Assembly (NCBI RefSeq): GCF_900113225.1
Contig: NZ_FOZE01000003.1
Location: 682,001-746,000 of the forward strand
Length of the DNA: 64,000 nt
Direction: 5' to 3'
From: Mitsuaria sp. PDC51
GTDB lineage: Bacteria > Pseudomonadota > Gammaproteobacteria > Burkholderiales > Burkholderiaceae_C
The number at the start of each line of letters is the position of its first letter. Position 1 is the first letter of the stretch. The notes beneath the pieces were generated by a model, which did not search any database, was not told the DNA's origin, and worked only from the letters and a program-made list of their open reading frames with translations. Of this stretch, positions 16,229 to 24,759 are shown in pieces. Both the position numbers and the translations under genes were made by a program.

Positions 16229-17698
16229 ATGTCCATCGATGCGATCGATCGTCCCTCGTCCGTGCAGCGCCCGTCGGCGCTCGACCTCTACAGCCAGTTC
16301 CTCAACGCGCCCATGGCGCAGCCCCAAGGGCCCGCCAGCGGTGGGTCGCCCGGCCAGCAGCTGATGGCCATGCTGGTCTACAGCCTCATGGCCGCCGCCC
16401 AGCCGCAGCAAGGCGGCGGCAGCCCCTGGCCCGACACCGCCGCCGGCCCCGGATCGACCGCCAGCCCGGCCGGGCCGATGGGCCCGGGCACCGCGGGCAA
16501 CAACCCGCAGGCCGGCCAGCTCGCGCTGATCAACAGCATCCTCCAGCTGCTGCAGGCCTTGCTGCCGCTGCTGCAGTCGCTCGCGCAGAACGGCCTGCAG
16601 CCCACCAGCGCCGCCAATCAGCTGGCCAACCAGTTCGGCGGTGGCGGCGGGGGTGGAGGCGGCGGCTTCGGTAGCGGAGCGGGCGGCGGCGGTGGCGGCT
16701 CGCCATTCGGTGGCATGGGCGGCATGGGTGGCATGGGCGGACCGTCGATGGGCCCGGGCGCGGGTGGACCGGGCGGCGGCTCGCCGTTCTCGTCGATGCC
16801 CTCGGCCCCGTCCATCCCTTCGATCCCATCGATGCCTTCCTCGCCGGAGTCCGATCCCTTCTCGCCCTGGTCATCGCCACCGGGCAAGCCGTCGACTTCC
16901 CCAGCCCCTTCGACCCCTCCGGTGCCGTCGTCCCGGCCGTCCTCGCCGAGCGCACCCTCGACGCCGGCCAGCCCGGCCGCGCCGTCGGCACCAAGTGCGC
17001 CGTCCGCGCCGCCGTCCCCGTCCTCGCCGTCCTCGCCCTCCGGAACCGCACCGGCCTCGGGCGCGGGCAAGCCGACCGAGATCCCGCCGGCGACCGGCAA
17101 GGTGATCGTGAACGAGCCCATCGTCGTCAAGGCCGGCCAGACCTTCAACGGCGAGGGCAAGCTCTACCAGGCCGGCCCGTCGCTGGGCGACGGCGGCCAG
17201 AGCGAGACCCAGAAGCCGGTCTTCATCCTCGAGCCCGGCGCGAAGCTGGAGAACGTGCAGGTCGCTGGCGGCGATGGCATCCACACCCGCGGCGACGCGA
17301 CGCTCAAGGACGTCTGGTGGAAGGACGTCGGCGAGGACGCGATGACGATGAAGGGCCCCGGCAACGTCAAGGTGATCGGCGGCGGCGCCTACGCGGCCAC
17401 CGACAAGATCTTCCAGATCAACGCGCCGGGCTCGCTGTCGATCGACGGCTTCACTGCCGACGGCTTCGGCAAGGCGGTGCGAACCAACGGCGGCCACGAC
17501 TTCCCGATCAGCATCGACATCCGCAACTCGGTCTTCCGCAACGGCGACGAGGCCGTGGTGCGCAGCGATGCCAAGGACGCGAAGATCAACATCGCCTCGG
17601 ACGTGGTGATCGAGAACACACCGCACAAGGTGCTCGCGCCCCCGACGGCCGACGTGCAAGGCGTCGGCGCCTGGGAATACAAGCCCTACAGCGGCTGA
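16229..17698 (+). CDS. HrpW/PopW-like type III harpin with pectate lyase domain
   Basis: A 489-residue two-part protein. Residues 1-135 are harpin-like: no cysteine, Ser/Gln-rich, with two hydrophobic helices (about 42-58 and 97-121). Residues 135-285 are a Gly tract, GGM repeats and a Ser/Pro/Ala linker. Residues 289-489 are a PL3 pectate lyase domain, with GGDGIH (348-352), WWKDVGED (363-370) and FGKAVRTNG (413-421) conserved. Known HrpW proteins travel through the type III system, act in the plant apoplast and bind pectate, sometimes without measurable lyase activity. AGGAG precedes the ATG, and an exact PIP box lies upstream. A hairpin follows the stop. Confidence 0.88.
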   Translation: MSIDAIDRPSSVQRPSALDLYSQFLNAPMAQPQGPASGGSPGQQLMAMLVYSLMAAAQPQQGGGSPWPDTAAGPGSTASPAGPMGPGTAGNNPQAGQLALINSILQLLQALLPLLQSLAQNGLQPTSAANQLANQFGGGGGGGGGGFGSGAGGGGGGSPFGGMGGMGGMGGPSMGPGAGGPGGGSPFSSMPSAPSIPSIPSMPSSPESDPFSPWSSPPGKPSTSPAPSTPPVPSSRPSSPSAPSTPASPAAPSAPSAPSAPPSPSSPSSPSGTAPASGAGKPTEIPPATGKVIVNEPIVVKAGQTFNGEGKLYQAGPSLGDGGQSETQKPVFILEPGAKLENVQVAGGDGIHTRGDATLKDVWWKDVGEDAMTMKGPGNVKVIGGGAYAATDKIFQINAPGSLSIDGFTADGFGKAVRTNGGHDFPISIDIRNSVFRNGDEAVVRSDAKDAKINIASDVVIENTPHKVLAPPTADVQGVGAWEYKPYSG

Positions 17699-17705
17699 TC
17701 GAACC

Positions 17706-17728
17706 GCCCCGGCCCGGCGCCGGGGCTT
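17706..17728 (+). terminator. Hairpin after the first hrpW-like gene
   Basis: Stem GCCCCGGC/GCCGGGGC with 5-nt loop followed by TT, 8 bases after the stop codon and between two convergent genes. T-run is short. Confidence 0.5.
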
Positions 17729-17763
17729 CGCGCACGAAGGCTCTCGAAGGAGGGCGCGCGGTC

Positions 17764-20700
17764 TCAGCGCGCCGGCACGTCGACTCGCGCGTCGATGTGC
17801 GAGGCCTCGGCCGCGGTCACGCTGCCAAGCTGGACGACGAGGTCCAGCCCGTGCGTGCGCTGCGCCATGTTGCGCTCGTAGGAGCGCATCGAGTACGGCC
17901 GCATCGCCGCGGAATCCCGCCACTGCGATTCGATCTCGCGTTCCAGCGCGGCCACTTCCGCCGGCAGGCCGCCGGGCTGGCGCTCGCACAGCGCGATCGC
18001 GGAGCGGTAGGCGTCGTCGCGCAATCGCATCTCCGTGCCGACCACCACCCGCGCCGCGGCGCTGTGGTTGGGGCTGGCATGGCGCTGGATGTCGGTCACC
18101 AGCTGTTCCAGCCGCTGGCGGTCAGCGCCCGCCGCGACCCAGTCGCCGAGTTGCGGCTTCACCTGCTCGGCGAAGGCGTCGAGGTCCTGGTACTCGGTCT
18201 CGACGAAGGACAGCGGATGCAAGCGACCGTCCTCGTAGACGGCCTCCCGTCGCTCGAAGACACCGCCCAGGATGCGCTCCGCGCCGAGGCCCGCCTGCAG
18301 CGCTCCCATCGTGAGGTCGGCCTTGCCGGCATCGCCGACCGAGCCGGCCACCGTCTGCGACGCGCCCAGCGAGGCCCGCAGCGCCACGCCGGCCCGGCTG
18401 GCGTGACCGTCGATGCGGCGCTCGACGCGCATCGCGCCGCTGGCGTCGCCGTAGCGGCGGGTGACGTCGCGTTGCGTCTCGACGTAGCCGCCCGCGCTGG
18501 CCGTCGCCTTGAGCCGCCACTTGCCCAGCGACGCGGTGACGTCGGCCCCCAGGCCGTGCCGCCGACGCGCATCCCCCGCCTGGCCGATCTGGTTGACGGT
18601 CAGCTCCGGGAACTCCTGCAGCAGCTGGCGCAGCAGCGGCGGATCGCCGGGGTGGTGGGCGGCTCCGCCGGCGCCGTGATCGATGAGCCGGTCGACCAGG
18701 CGCGAGAACTCCTCGCGCAGCTCGGGGACCGGCCGGCCGACGCGCGGCAGGCGCAGCGACAGTCCCTGCAGCTCGGCCCGGTCCTGGCCGTAGAGCAGCG
18801 CGTCGACGTTGCCGCCAACCTTGAACGCGCCCAGGTCCGGCCCCACGCTCACGCCCAGCCCCACCTGGCCGGTGGTCTGGCGCTGCGTCCCCAGCACGAT
18901 CTCCATGTCGTAGGGCGGCATGGCGATCTCGAAGACCGCGTGCCGCGCGCCCTGGACGCGTGCATCGACGCGTCCGCGCACGAACAGCGCCGACGCCACC
19001 GCGCTGATCGACGCCGTGATCTGTCGCAGCCCGACGCCGGCGATGCCGCCGCCGGTCAAGCGCAGCCGCGAGGAGCCCTCGATGTTGGCGACGATGTCCT
19101 TGAGCGCGGTCCGCAGCGTCTCGCGGTCGACCGCCTTCACGCGCGTGTCGCGGCCGCTGGCCTCGTCCTCGGCGCGGGCGAGCGCGGCCGATGCGGTGAG
19201 GAGCAGGGACGCGGAGCTCGCCGGCGCTGCGTTGGCGGCGCTGGTCGCGTCGGCGTTGCCGGCGTCGGCCGTGTTGGCCAGGTCGGTCGGACGCGCCGGA
19301 GGCGTTCCGCTGGCGCCCTGTGAGCGCGCGTCGGCCACCCAGTCGGCCAGCGCCGCGGCGTCCAGTCGCAAGCCGGCCAGCGCCTTGAGGTCGGGCAATT
19401 CGTCCAGGCGGCGGGCGAGGGCGCTCAGCACCGGCGGATCCGCGGCGGCCGCCTCGGACAGCATCAGCCGCGCCAGCCGCTCCCCGATCGCCTTGCGCGC
19501 GTCGGCATCGAAGCCCACGCGCTCGAAGGACGGGCTGGCCTCCTCCAGGCAGTGCGACAGCACCGCGGCGCGCAACAGGTGGGCCGGCACCGCGGCCGGG
19601 CCGCTCGACCGGCCCGCCGACACCCGGAGCAGCCCATCCCGCAGCGCGCTCGCGGCTTCGGTCAGGGCCCGCTCGCGCGCCGGGCGATGGCGCGCCGCGG
19701 CCGGCCCGCGTTCCACGCCCTGCACGCCGTGCCGCAGCGCGCGGAACGGCGACTTGCCGATCAACGGATTGCGCGGGCGCAGCGCGCTGCGCGGCGCGGC
19801 GCGGTCGATCCAGCGGCCCATCTTCATCAGCCGTGCGTCCAGCGCCGCGAACCGCGTGCCGGGACCGGTCTCGTGCAGGTCGTTGCGCACCGCCGCGAGC
19901 GCCCATCGATGCGGCTCCGCGGCTGCCACGTCGCCCGCCATCCGCGCGGCGGCGCAGAAGACCGCTTCGCCGGTGAGCGTCCGCAACGTGGCCGGATCAC
20001 GCAGCAGCGCCGTTGGATCGCCGTGGTGATCGAGCCCGCGCGGCGCGCCTTCGGACGCCTTCAGCAGCAGCGCGAAATCGCGTCGCCGCGCGGGATCGAC
20101 CGGTCGCGCGGTGACGGCCATCAGCACGTCCATGCCGGCCGGCGTGCCGCCCAGCGCGGAGGAGGTCCGCCACGCGGCCTGCCGGGCGGCGAGCTCGTCC
20201 GCCGCCGCGTGCTCGATCAGCATCGGCCCCCAGCCCAGCCGGTTGTTGCGCAGCCCGTCCTGGCGCCGGCGACGGCCGACGTCGGTGAGCCGACCGGGAC
20301 TGCCAAGCAGCGCGGCCGATGGCGACGCCGATGCCGACAGCAGCGGTGATCCCGCCGGCGTCCGGTTCGCACCCGCCTGCCAGGCCGCGATCAGTTCCGC
20401 CTCCGCGTCGAGCGCGGCCAGCGAGTCCAGGGCGTCCAGCGCCAGCCGCGCGTCGCCATCGCAGGCCGCGGCCAGCGACTGCGCGAGCAGCACCACCGGC
20501 GCGGACGGCAGGTCGGGCGTGGGCGGCACGCCGGACAGGTCCAGGCGCGACAACTGGCCGGACAGGCGCGCCAGGTCTTCCGGCATCGTGCCGTCGCGGG
20601 TGAACAGCGTCGCGATCAGCGGGGCGAGGTCGGGCCGGTCGACGCGCATCGTGTCCAGCAGCACCGCGCCAGTGGGTGCGGTGCGGGACGGTGTCTCGGG

Positions 20701-20925
20701 CGGCGACACGGCGGCCGCGGCGGCGTCGCCGGCCTCGACCGGCCGGGCCGGCAGGGCGGCGCGCGGCGCGGTGGCGGACTCCGGCTGCGGCCGGGCCGGC
20801 GGCGCATCCAGCGGGCGGATTGCTGTGCTGGGCAGCAGCGGCGTGCGCTGTTCCTGGGAGAGCGGCGTGTCGATGGCGACACGAGAGAGGCCGAGTTGGC
20901 GCGCGATTCGAGTGGTGAAGGACAT
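17764..20925 (-). CDS. Large candidate type III effector, family not recognised
   Basis: A 1053-residue protein that I cannot place in a named family. The first 90 residues are Ser/Thr/Pro/Ala-rich and lack a Sec signal, as in secreted type III proteins. About 100-600 is Ala/Leu/Arg-rich and helical, with segments such as NPLIGKSPFRALRHGVQG. About 620-910 is Gly-rich with alternating hydrophobic residues (for example VGLGVSVGPDLGAFKVGG and GLGADVTASLGKWRLKATA), which suggests many beta strands, perhaps a barrel. The remainder is helical. AAGGAG precedes the ATG and an exact PIP box lies upstream. It sits between two HrpW-like genes; AvrE/DspE-type effectors often neighbour hrpW, but this protein is shorter and no diagnostic motif was seen. 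Confidence 0.75.
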   Translation of the reverse strand: MSFTTRIARQLGLSRVAIDTPLSQEQRTPLLPSTAIRPLDAPPARPQPESATAPRAALPARPVEAGDAAAAAVSPPETPSRTAPTGAVLLDTMRVDRPDLAPLIATLFTRDGTMPEDLARLSGQLSRLDLSGVPPTPDLPSAPVVLLAQSLAAACDGDARLALDALDSLAALDAEAELIAAWQAGANRTPAGSPLLSASASPSAALLGSPGRLTDVGRRRRQDGLRNNRLGWGPMLIEHAAADELAARQAAWRTSSALGGTPAGMDVLMAVTARPVDPARRRDFALLLKASEGAPRGLDHHGDPTALLRDPATLRTLTGEAVFCAAARMAGDVAAAEPHRWALAAVRNDLHETGPGTRFAALDARLMKMGRWIDRAAPRSALRPRNPLIGKSPFRALRHGVQGVERGPAAARHRPARERALTEAASALRDGLLRVSAGRSSGPAAVPAHLLRAAVLSHCLEEASPSFERVGFDADARKAIGERLARLMLSEAAAADPPVLSALARRLDELPDLKALAGLRLDAAALADWVADARSQGASGTPPARPTDLANTADAGNADATSAANAAPASSASLLLTASAALARAEDEASGRDTRVKAVDRETLRTALKDIVANIEGSSRLRLTGGGIAGVGLRQITASISAVASALFVRGRVDARVQGARHAVFEIAMPPYDMEIVLGTQRQTTGQVGLGVSVGPDLGAFKVGGNVDALLYGQDRAELQGLSLRLPRVGRPVPELREEFSRLVDRLIDHGAGGAAHHPGDPPLLRQLLQEFPELTVNQIGQAGDARRRHGLGADVTASLGKWRLKATASAGGYVETQRDVTRRYGDASGAMRVERRIDGHASRAGVALRASLGASQTVAGSVGDAGKADLTMGALQAGLGAERILGGVFERREAVYEDGRLHPLSFVETEYQDLDAFAEQVKPQLGDWVAAGADRQRLEQLVTDIQRHASPNHSAAARVVVGTEMRLRDDAYRSAIALCERQPGGLPAEVAALEREIESQWRDSAAMRPYSMRSYERNMAQRTHGLDLVVQLGSVTAAEASHIDARVDVPAR

Positions 20926-20944
20926 GGACTGCTCCTTCGTCCCG

Positions 20945-21006
20945 ATCGTGGCGAGCGGTCATGACGGCCAGCCGCGCCGGGGCGAAGGACTGGCGTCGGG
21001 CGCGAA
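20945..21006 (-). promoter_or_regulatory. Exact PIP/hrpII box and -10 for the large effector candidate
   Basis: On the minus strand: TTCGC (21006-21002), N15, TTCGC (20986-20982), a 31-nt gap, then CACGAT (20950-20945) fitting YANNNT. The start codon at 20925 is 56 nt beyond the box. Confidence 0.88.
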
Positions 21007-21050
21007 GGGCGCCGGCGCGACGGGCGCATGCCGCCGCGGAAGGCGATGTC

Positions 21051-21075
21051 TTCGCTTCGCCGGACGGCGGTTCGG
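21051..21075 (+). promoter_or_regulatory. hrpII box for the second hrpW-like gene
   Basis: TTCGC at 21051-21055 and TTCGG at 21071-21075, that is TTCG-N16-TTCG. The -10 element is poor: no YANNNT at 30-32 nt, only a near match CAGGGGT further on. It lies 75 nt before the ATG at 21151. Confidence 0.65.
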
Positions 21076-21150
21076 CGGCTGTCGACCGTCGCCCGGGTCC
21101 GGTCCCGAGAGTCAGGGGTGAATCCCCATGTCCTCGCACAGGAACCGTCC

Positions 21151-22554
21151 ATGAGCGCCATCGATCCGATCTCTTCCCTCAACGGCAGCGGCCCGCGCCT
21201 GTCGCCGATGCAGCAGCTGTACCAGCAGCAGCTCTACGCGGACCCGCAGCCCGCGTCCCCGGCCAACGTCATCGCGCCGCTCATGACGATGCTGGTCCAG
21301 CAGATCATCGCGATGCTGGTGCAGCAGCTCCTGCAGTCGCTGCAGGCCCAGCAGCAGGGGCAGCAAGGGCAGCAGGGCATGCCCGGCGGAGGCGGCGGCG
21401 CAGGCGGGGGGCTCGGCGGAGCGCCCGGCGGCGGAGGCGCGAACCCGTTCGCCGCCGGTGGCGGGCCAGGCGGTGGCGGAGGCAATCCGTTTGGGCCCGC
21501 CGGCGGCTTCGGTGGCGCGGGGAGCGGCAGTCCCGGCCTCGGCGCCTTCGGTGATGTCCCGCCTGCGCCGGCGCCCGCTTCCCCAGAGCCAAGTCCTGCT
21601 TCGAGCCCGAGTTCGAGCCCGAGTCCTGCTCCGAGTCCAAGTCCTGTTCCGAGCCCGAGCCCGAGCTCAAGCCCGAGTGCCGCGCCCGCTCCAGCGCCAG
21701 CTCATGGCCATCACCACCACCATCACGGCCATGCCCCGGCTCCGGCGACGCCCGATCCGCTGCTCGCGCCCGCACCGGCGCCGGCACCTTCGGTCGGCGC
21801 TCTCGCCAAGCCCGACGACGCGGGTCCGGTGTCCAGCAGTACCCCCGCGACCTCGGTGCTGCCGCCGCATCGCGGCGAGGTCGTGGTGAACAAGCCCATC
21901 GTCGTCGGCCCGGGCGAGACCTTCGACGGCAAGAACCAGTTGTTCACCGCCGGGTCGGGGCTGAGCGGCAATTCGGCCGAGACGTACCAGCCGGTCTTCA
22001 TCCTCGGCCCGGGCGCCACGCTGAAGAACGTGCAGTTCCAGGGGGGTGACGGCGTGCACCTGCTGGGCGACGCCAAGATCGACAACGTGCACGCGGTGCA
22101 CGGCGGCCCGGACGACATGATCACCATCGACGGGCCCGGCAACCGCGCCCACGACGCCCAGCTGGCGGGGATCTCCCCGGCGTCGATTCCCAACGACCGG
22201 CCCGCCGAGGTCGAGATCAGGAATTCCTCGTTCCGGCACTCGCATGACAAGGCGATCCAGGTCAACGGCGATGCCAACGTGAAGCTCAGCGGCGTCTACG
22301 CCGAGGACGTCGGCCAGCTGCTGGTGACGCTGGGCGGCCAGCCGATCAAGGCCAACGTGTCGATCGACGACTCGCAGTTCAGCGGCGTGCGCTCGCACCT
22401 GGTGCGGCTGGACGATCGCGACTCCACGCTGCGACTCGGCCCGAACGTCAGCACCGACTCGGGCCGCCTCCAGGTCATGATGGGCACGCCGGCCAATGCC
22501 AGCGGCGCGACGGTGGTGATGCCGTCCTCCAGCCCGGCGGGCGGCAACGACTGA
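21151..22554 (+). CDS. Second HrpW-like harpin with degenerate pectate lyase domain
   Basis: A 467-residue paralogue of the upstream harpin. The ATG at 21151 (AGGA upstream) gives MSAIDPISS, like the partner's MSIDAID. Residues 19-75 are Gln-rich with a hydrophobic helix (40-64), then come a Gly tract, a Ser/Pro repeat (145-177) and a histidine run (185-194, eight His of ten). Residues 243-435 align to the PL3 domain: the NKPIVV, QPVFILGPGATLKNVQ and GGDGVH blocks persist. The conserved catalytic/calcium segments do not: WWKDVGED is replaced by HAVHGGPDD and FGKAVRTNG by VGQLLVTLGG. It is therefore probably a non-catalytic binding module. It is divergent from the large effector gene, sharing its promoter region. 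Confidence 0.82.
   Translation: MSAIDPISSLNGSGPRLSPMQQLYQQQLYADPQPASPANVIAPLMTMLVQQIIAMLVQQLLQSLQAQQQGQQGQQGMPGGGGGAGGGLGGAPGGGGANPFAAGGGPGGGGGNPFGPAGGFGGAGSGSPGLGAFGDVPPAPAPASPEPSPASSPSSSPSPAPSPSPVPSPSPSSSPSAAPAPAPAHGHHHHHHGHAPAPATPDPLLAPAPAPAPSVGALAKPDDAGPVSSSTPATSVLPPHRGEVVVNKPIVVGPGETFDGKNQLFTAGSGLSGNSAETYQPVFILGPGATLKNVQFQGGDGVHLLGDAKIDNVHAVHGGPDDMITIDGPGNRAHDAQLAGISPASIPNDRPAEVEIRNSSFRHSHDKAIQVNGDANVKLSGVYAEDVGQLLVTLGGQPIKANVSIDDSQFSGVRSHLVRLDDRDSTLRLGPNVSTDSGRLQVMMGTPANASGATVVMPSSSPAGGND
21591..21684 (+). repeat. Imperfect hexanucleotide repeat coding Ser-Pro
   Basis: Many near-copies of AGYCCN (AGTCCT, AGCCCG, AGTCCA) in tandem inside the second hrpW-like gene, encoding an SPSP/SSSP linker. 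Such repeats can change length by slippage. Confidence 0.6.
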
Positions 22555-22570
22555 GCCGGCGCCATGGCCA

Positions 22571-22603
22571 CGAGGACGAGCCGCCGGTGGGCGGTCGTCC
22601 TCG
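22571..22603. terminator. Bidirectional hairpin between convergent genes
   Basis: CGAGGACGA (22571-22579) pairs with TCGTCCTCG (22595-22603), with an inner CCGCC/GGCGG stem. It lies between the stop of the second hrpW-like gene and the stop of the PEBP gene. No T-run. Confidence 0.5.
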
Positions 22604-22629
22604 AGCTCTGCATGGCCGGTGCCGGCGCG

Positions 22630-23274
22630 TCAGCGACCGTACAGCGCGGTGAACGAGGCCTTCCCGAGCATCTTGCGGCCCAGCCCCCGGTTCAGCACGA
22701 AGCCGTGCAGGGCCGCGGTCCCGGTCTTCGGGACGCCGGCGGCCGCGTCGATGTCCGCGACGGCCAACGCGTAGACGGTGAACACGTAGCGGTGCGCCTT
22801 CTCTCCCGCCGGCGGACAGGGGCCGCCGTAGTTGCCGTTCTCGCCGGTGACGCCCGTGTCGAGAAAGTCGTTGACGCCGCCATGGGCGCCGGCTGGCAGG
22901 CGGGTCGCGGCGTTGCCCGCGCCGCGCGGCAACTGGGTGATCGAGGCCGGGATGTTGTAGACGGTCCAGTGCCAGAAGCCGCTGCCCGTCGGGGCATCCG
23001 GGTCGTAGACCTGCACCACGAAGGACTTGGTGCCGGCCGGCGCGTTCTTCCATTCCAGCGCCGGGGAGACGTTGTCGCCCGAGCAGCCGAAGCCGCTCAG
23101 GACGAACCGGTTGTCGATCCCGCCGCCCGGCGCGATGTCCGGGCTGGAGAGCGAGAATCCGTCGCTTGGCGGGGCCGCCGCCGGCCGGGCGGTGGCGGGC
23201 AGGGACACGACGCAGGCCAGGGCGGCGGCGCAGGTCGCGAGCAGCGACCGGCGGGGCAAGACATTCGGAGACAT
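22630..23274 (-). CDS. YbhB/YbcL-type (PEBP) family secreted protein
   Basis: A 214-residue phosphatidylethanolamine-binding-protein-like protein of the bacterial YbhB/YbcL type. A twin-Arg-like charged start (PRRSLLATCAAALACVVSLPATARP) indicates export, cleaved near residue 30. The ligand-pocket motifs are present: VQVYDPDAPTGSGFWHWTVYNIP and GGPCPPAGEKAHRYVFTVYAL. Bacterial members have no agreed function; some inhibit proteases or bind small anions. It may share a transcript with the ABM monooxygenase that starts about 360 bases upstream on the same strand, under the divergent GlxA-type regulator. Confidence 0.85.
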   Translation of the reverse strand: MSPNVLPRRSLLATCAAALACVVSLPATARPAAAPPSDGFSLSSPDIAPGGGIDNRFVLSGFGCSGDNVSPALEWKNAPAGTKSFVVQVYDPDAPTGSGFWHWTVYNIPASITQLPRGAGNAATRLPAGAHGGVNDFLDTGVTGENGNYGGPCPPAGEKAHRYVFTVYALAVADIDAAAGVPKTGTAALHGFVLNRGLGRKMLGKASFTALYGR

Positions 23275-23323
23275 GGACTTCCTTGTCGGCAGGGATGAAT
23301 GGGGAGGAGGGAGGACTTGTCCA

Positions 23324-23635
23324 TCAGGCCGGGACCGGGGCGTTCTTCAGGCCCAGCACCTGGATCGATTCGATCGACGGCGGCACCGCGAACAACTCGT
23401 CCGCCCGGGCCATCAGTGCCTGCGCGATCGGGCCGGCCAGGTGGTTCTGCCGGCCCGCCTCGTCGTGGAACGCGTCGAAGATGCCGAAGCTCGTGGGGGA
23501 CAGCCGCAGCGCGAACCAGATCGGCGTCGATGGCTCGTCCAGGGCGAGCGCCAGGCCGGCGCGCAGGAACTCGGCCACTTCGGCCTCCTTGCCGGGCCTG
23601 GCTTCGAGACGCGCGAAAAGTGCAAACTGAATCAT
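23324..23635 (-). CDS. Antibiotic biosynthesis monooxygenase (ABM) domain protein
   Basis: A 103-residue single-domain protein of the ABM dimeric alpha/beta-barrel fold. Characteristic segments are FALFARLEARPGKEAEVAEFL at the start and SFGIFDAFHDEAGRQNHLAGPIAQAL in the middle, as in YgiN-like quinol monooxygenases. Probable role: cofactor-free oxidation of a quinol or a small aromatic. It starts 108 bp from the divergent regulator gene, with a strong dyad between, so it is the likely first target of that regulator. Confidence 0.8.
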   Translation of the reverse strand: MIQFALFARLEARPGKEAEVAEFLRAGLALALDEPSTPIWFALRLSPTSFGIFDAFHDEAGRQNHLAGPIAQALMARADELFAVPPSIESIQVLGLKNAPVPA

Positions 23636-23713
23636 GGTGGGACACCTCTTCGGTTGATGCCGGACATCCGACAGCGGCCAATGTAGGTTTTCACCGCGTG
23701 GTGGCGTATTGCC

Positions 23714-23740
23714 GCGAATGACAACATCGATATCATTCGC
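23714..23740. promoter_or_regulatory. Perfect 8-bp dyad in front of the glxA-type gene
   Basis: GCGAATGA-N11-TCATTCGC ends 3 bases before the regulator's ATG and lies in the divergent intergenic region. An operator for the GlxA/AraC protein, giving autoregulation, is the simplest reading. Confidence 0.6.
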
Positions 23741-23743
23741 GCC

Positions 23744-24709
23744 ATGAGGATCTCGGTGCTTGCCGTCGACGGCGTCTTCGATACCGGCCTGGCCGCCGTG
23801 CTGGACACCTTTGCCACGGCCAACGAACTGGCCGAGCTGCAGCGGATGCCGTCACCGCGCTTCGAGGTCCACGTCGTCGGCGTGCGCAAGAGGGTGCGCA
23901 CCTCGCTGGGCCTGCGGGTGCCGGTGAAGGCGGTGTCGACGCTCAGGCGGCCCGATTGGATCGTGGTGCCGGCCTTGGGGACCAAGATGCCGGAGCCGCT
24001 GCAGGAGGCGCTGGAGCGGCGGGAAGCGCAGGACGCGGCGGAGCAACTGCGGTGCTGGCATGCCGGTGGCGCCCGCATCGGCGCTGCCTGCATCGGCGGG
24101 TTCCTGCTCGCGGAGTCCGGATTGCTCGACGGGCATGAGGCCACGACCGCCTGGTGGCTGGGCCCGCTGTTCCGTCAGCGCTACCCCGGGGTGCGGCTCG
24201 ACGAGCAGCGGATGCTGGTGCCGTCCGGCCGGCTGGTGACCGCGGGCGCGGCGATGGGGCATCTGGAGCTGGCCTTGTGGCTGGTCCGGCAGAGCAGTCC
24301 CGCGCTGGCCGACATGACGGCGCGCTACCTGCTCGTGGACACCCGCCCGTCGCAGGCGCCTTACATGATCCCGGTGCATCTGGCGCAAGCGGACCCGCTG
24401 GTGCAGCGCTTCGAGGGCTGGGCCCGCGGCCGGTTGCGGGAAGGGTTTTCGCTCGACGCCGCGGCGGCGGCGATGCACACCAGCAAGCGCACGCTGCAGC
24501 GGCGCATCGAAGCCGTGCTGGGCAAATCCCCGCTGTCGTATTTCCAGGACCTGCGCGTGGAGCGCGCCGTGCACCTGTTGCGCACCAGCCGGCAGGATCT
24601 GGAGGCCATCGCCGCCGAAGTGGGCTACGCCGACGGCGTGACCCTTCGCACCCTGCTGCGCAGGAAGCTGGGACGCGGCGTGCGGGAACTGCGACGGCCG
24701 GGCGACTGA
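23744..24709 (+). CDS. GlxA-family AraC-type transcriptional regulator
   Basis: A 321-residue regulator combining a DJ-1/PfpI-like N-terminal domain (about residues 1-190; GARIGAACIGGFLLAESGLLDG contains the nucleophile-elbow region with Cys in the usual position) and a C-terminal AraC helix-turn-helix pair (about 225-318; FSLDAAAAAMHTSKRTLQRRI and LEAIAAEVGYADGVTLRTLL). Family members sense small molecules through the first domain. It is divergent from the ABM monooxygenase and PEBP genes, which are probably its targets. The conserved dyad next to the start suggests self-control. Confidence 0.88.
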   Translation: MRISVLAVDGVFDTGLAAVLDTFATANELAELQRMPSPRFEVHVVGVRKRVRTSLGLRVPVKAVSTLRRPDWIVVPALGTKMPEPLQEALERREAQDAAEQLRCWHAGGARIGAACIGGFLLAESGLLDGHEATTAWWLGPLFRQRYPGVRLDEQRMLVPSGRLVTAGAAMGHLELALWLVRQSSPALADMTARYLLVDTRPSQAPYMIPVHLAQADPLVQRFEGWARGRLREGFSLDAAAAAMHTSKRTLQRRIEAVLGKSPLSYFQDLRVERAVHLLRTSRQDLEAIAAEVGYADGVTLRTLLRRKLGRGVRELRRPGD

Positions 24710-24759
24710 GTCCTTCGCGGTGGTGCTTGCGGGCGGTCCTCCGCCCCGGCGACACCGGC

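Noticed and set aside
16600-17060. Long minus-strand frames across the harpin gene
   Set aside because: They are complements of the Gly and Ser/Pro tracts; the plus strand carries the promoter, ribosome site and domains.
21601-21684. Short tandem repeats that could suggest a CRISPR-like array
   Set aside because: They are in-frame Ser-Pro codon repeats inside a gene without constant spacers.
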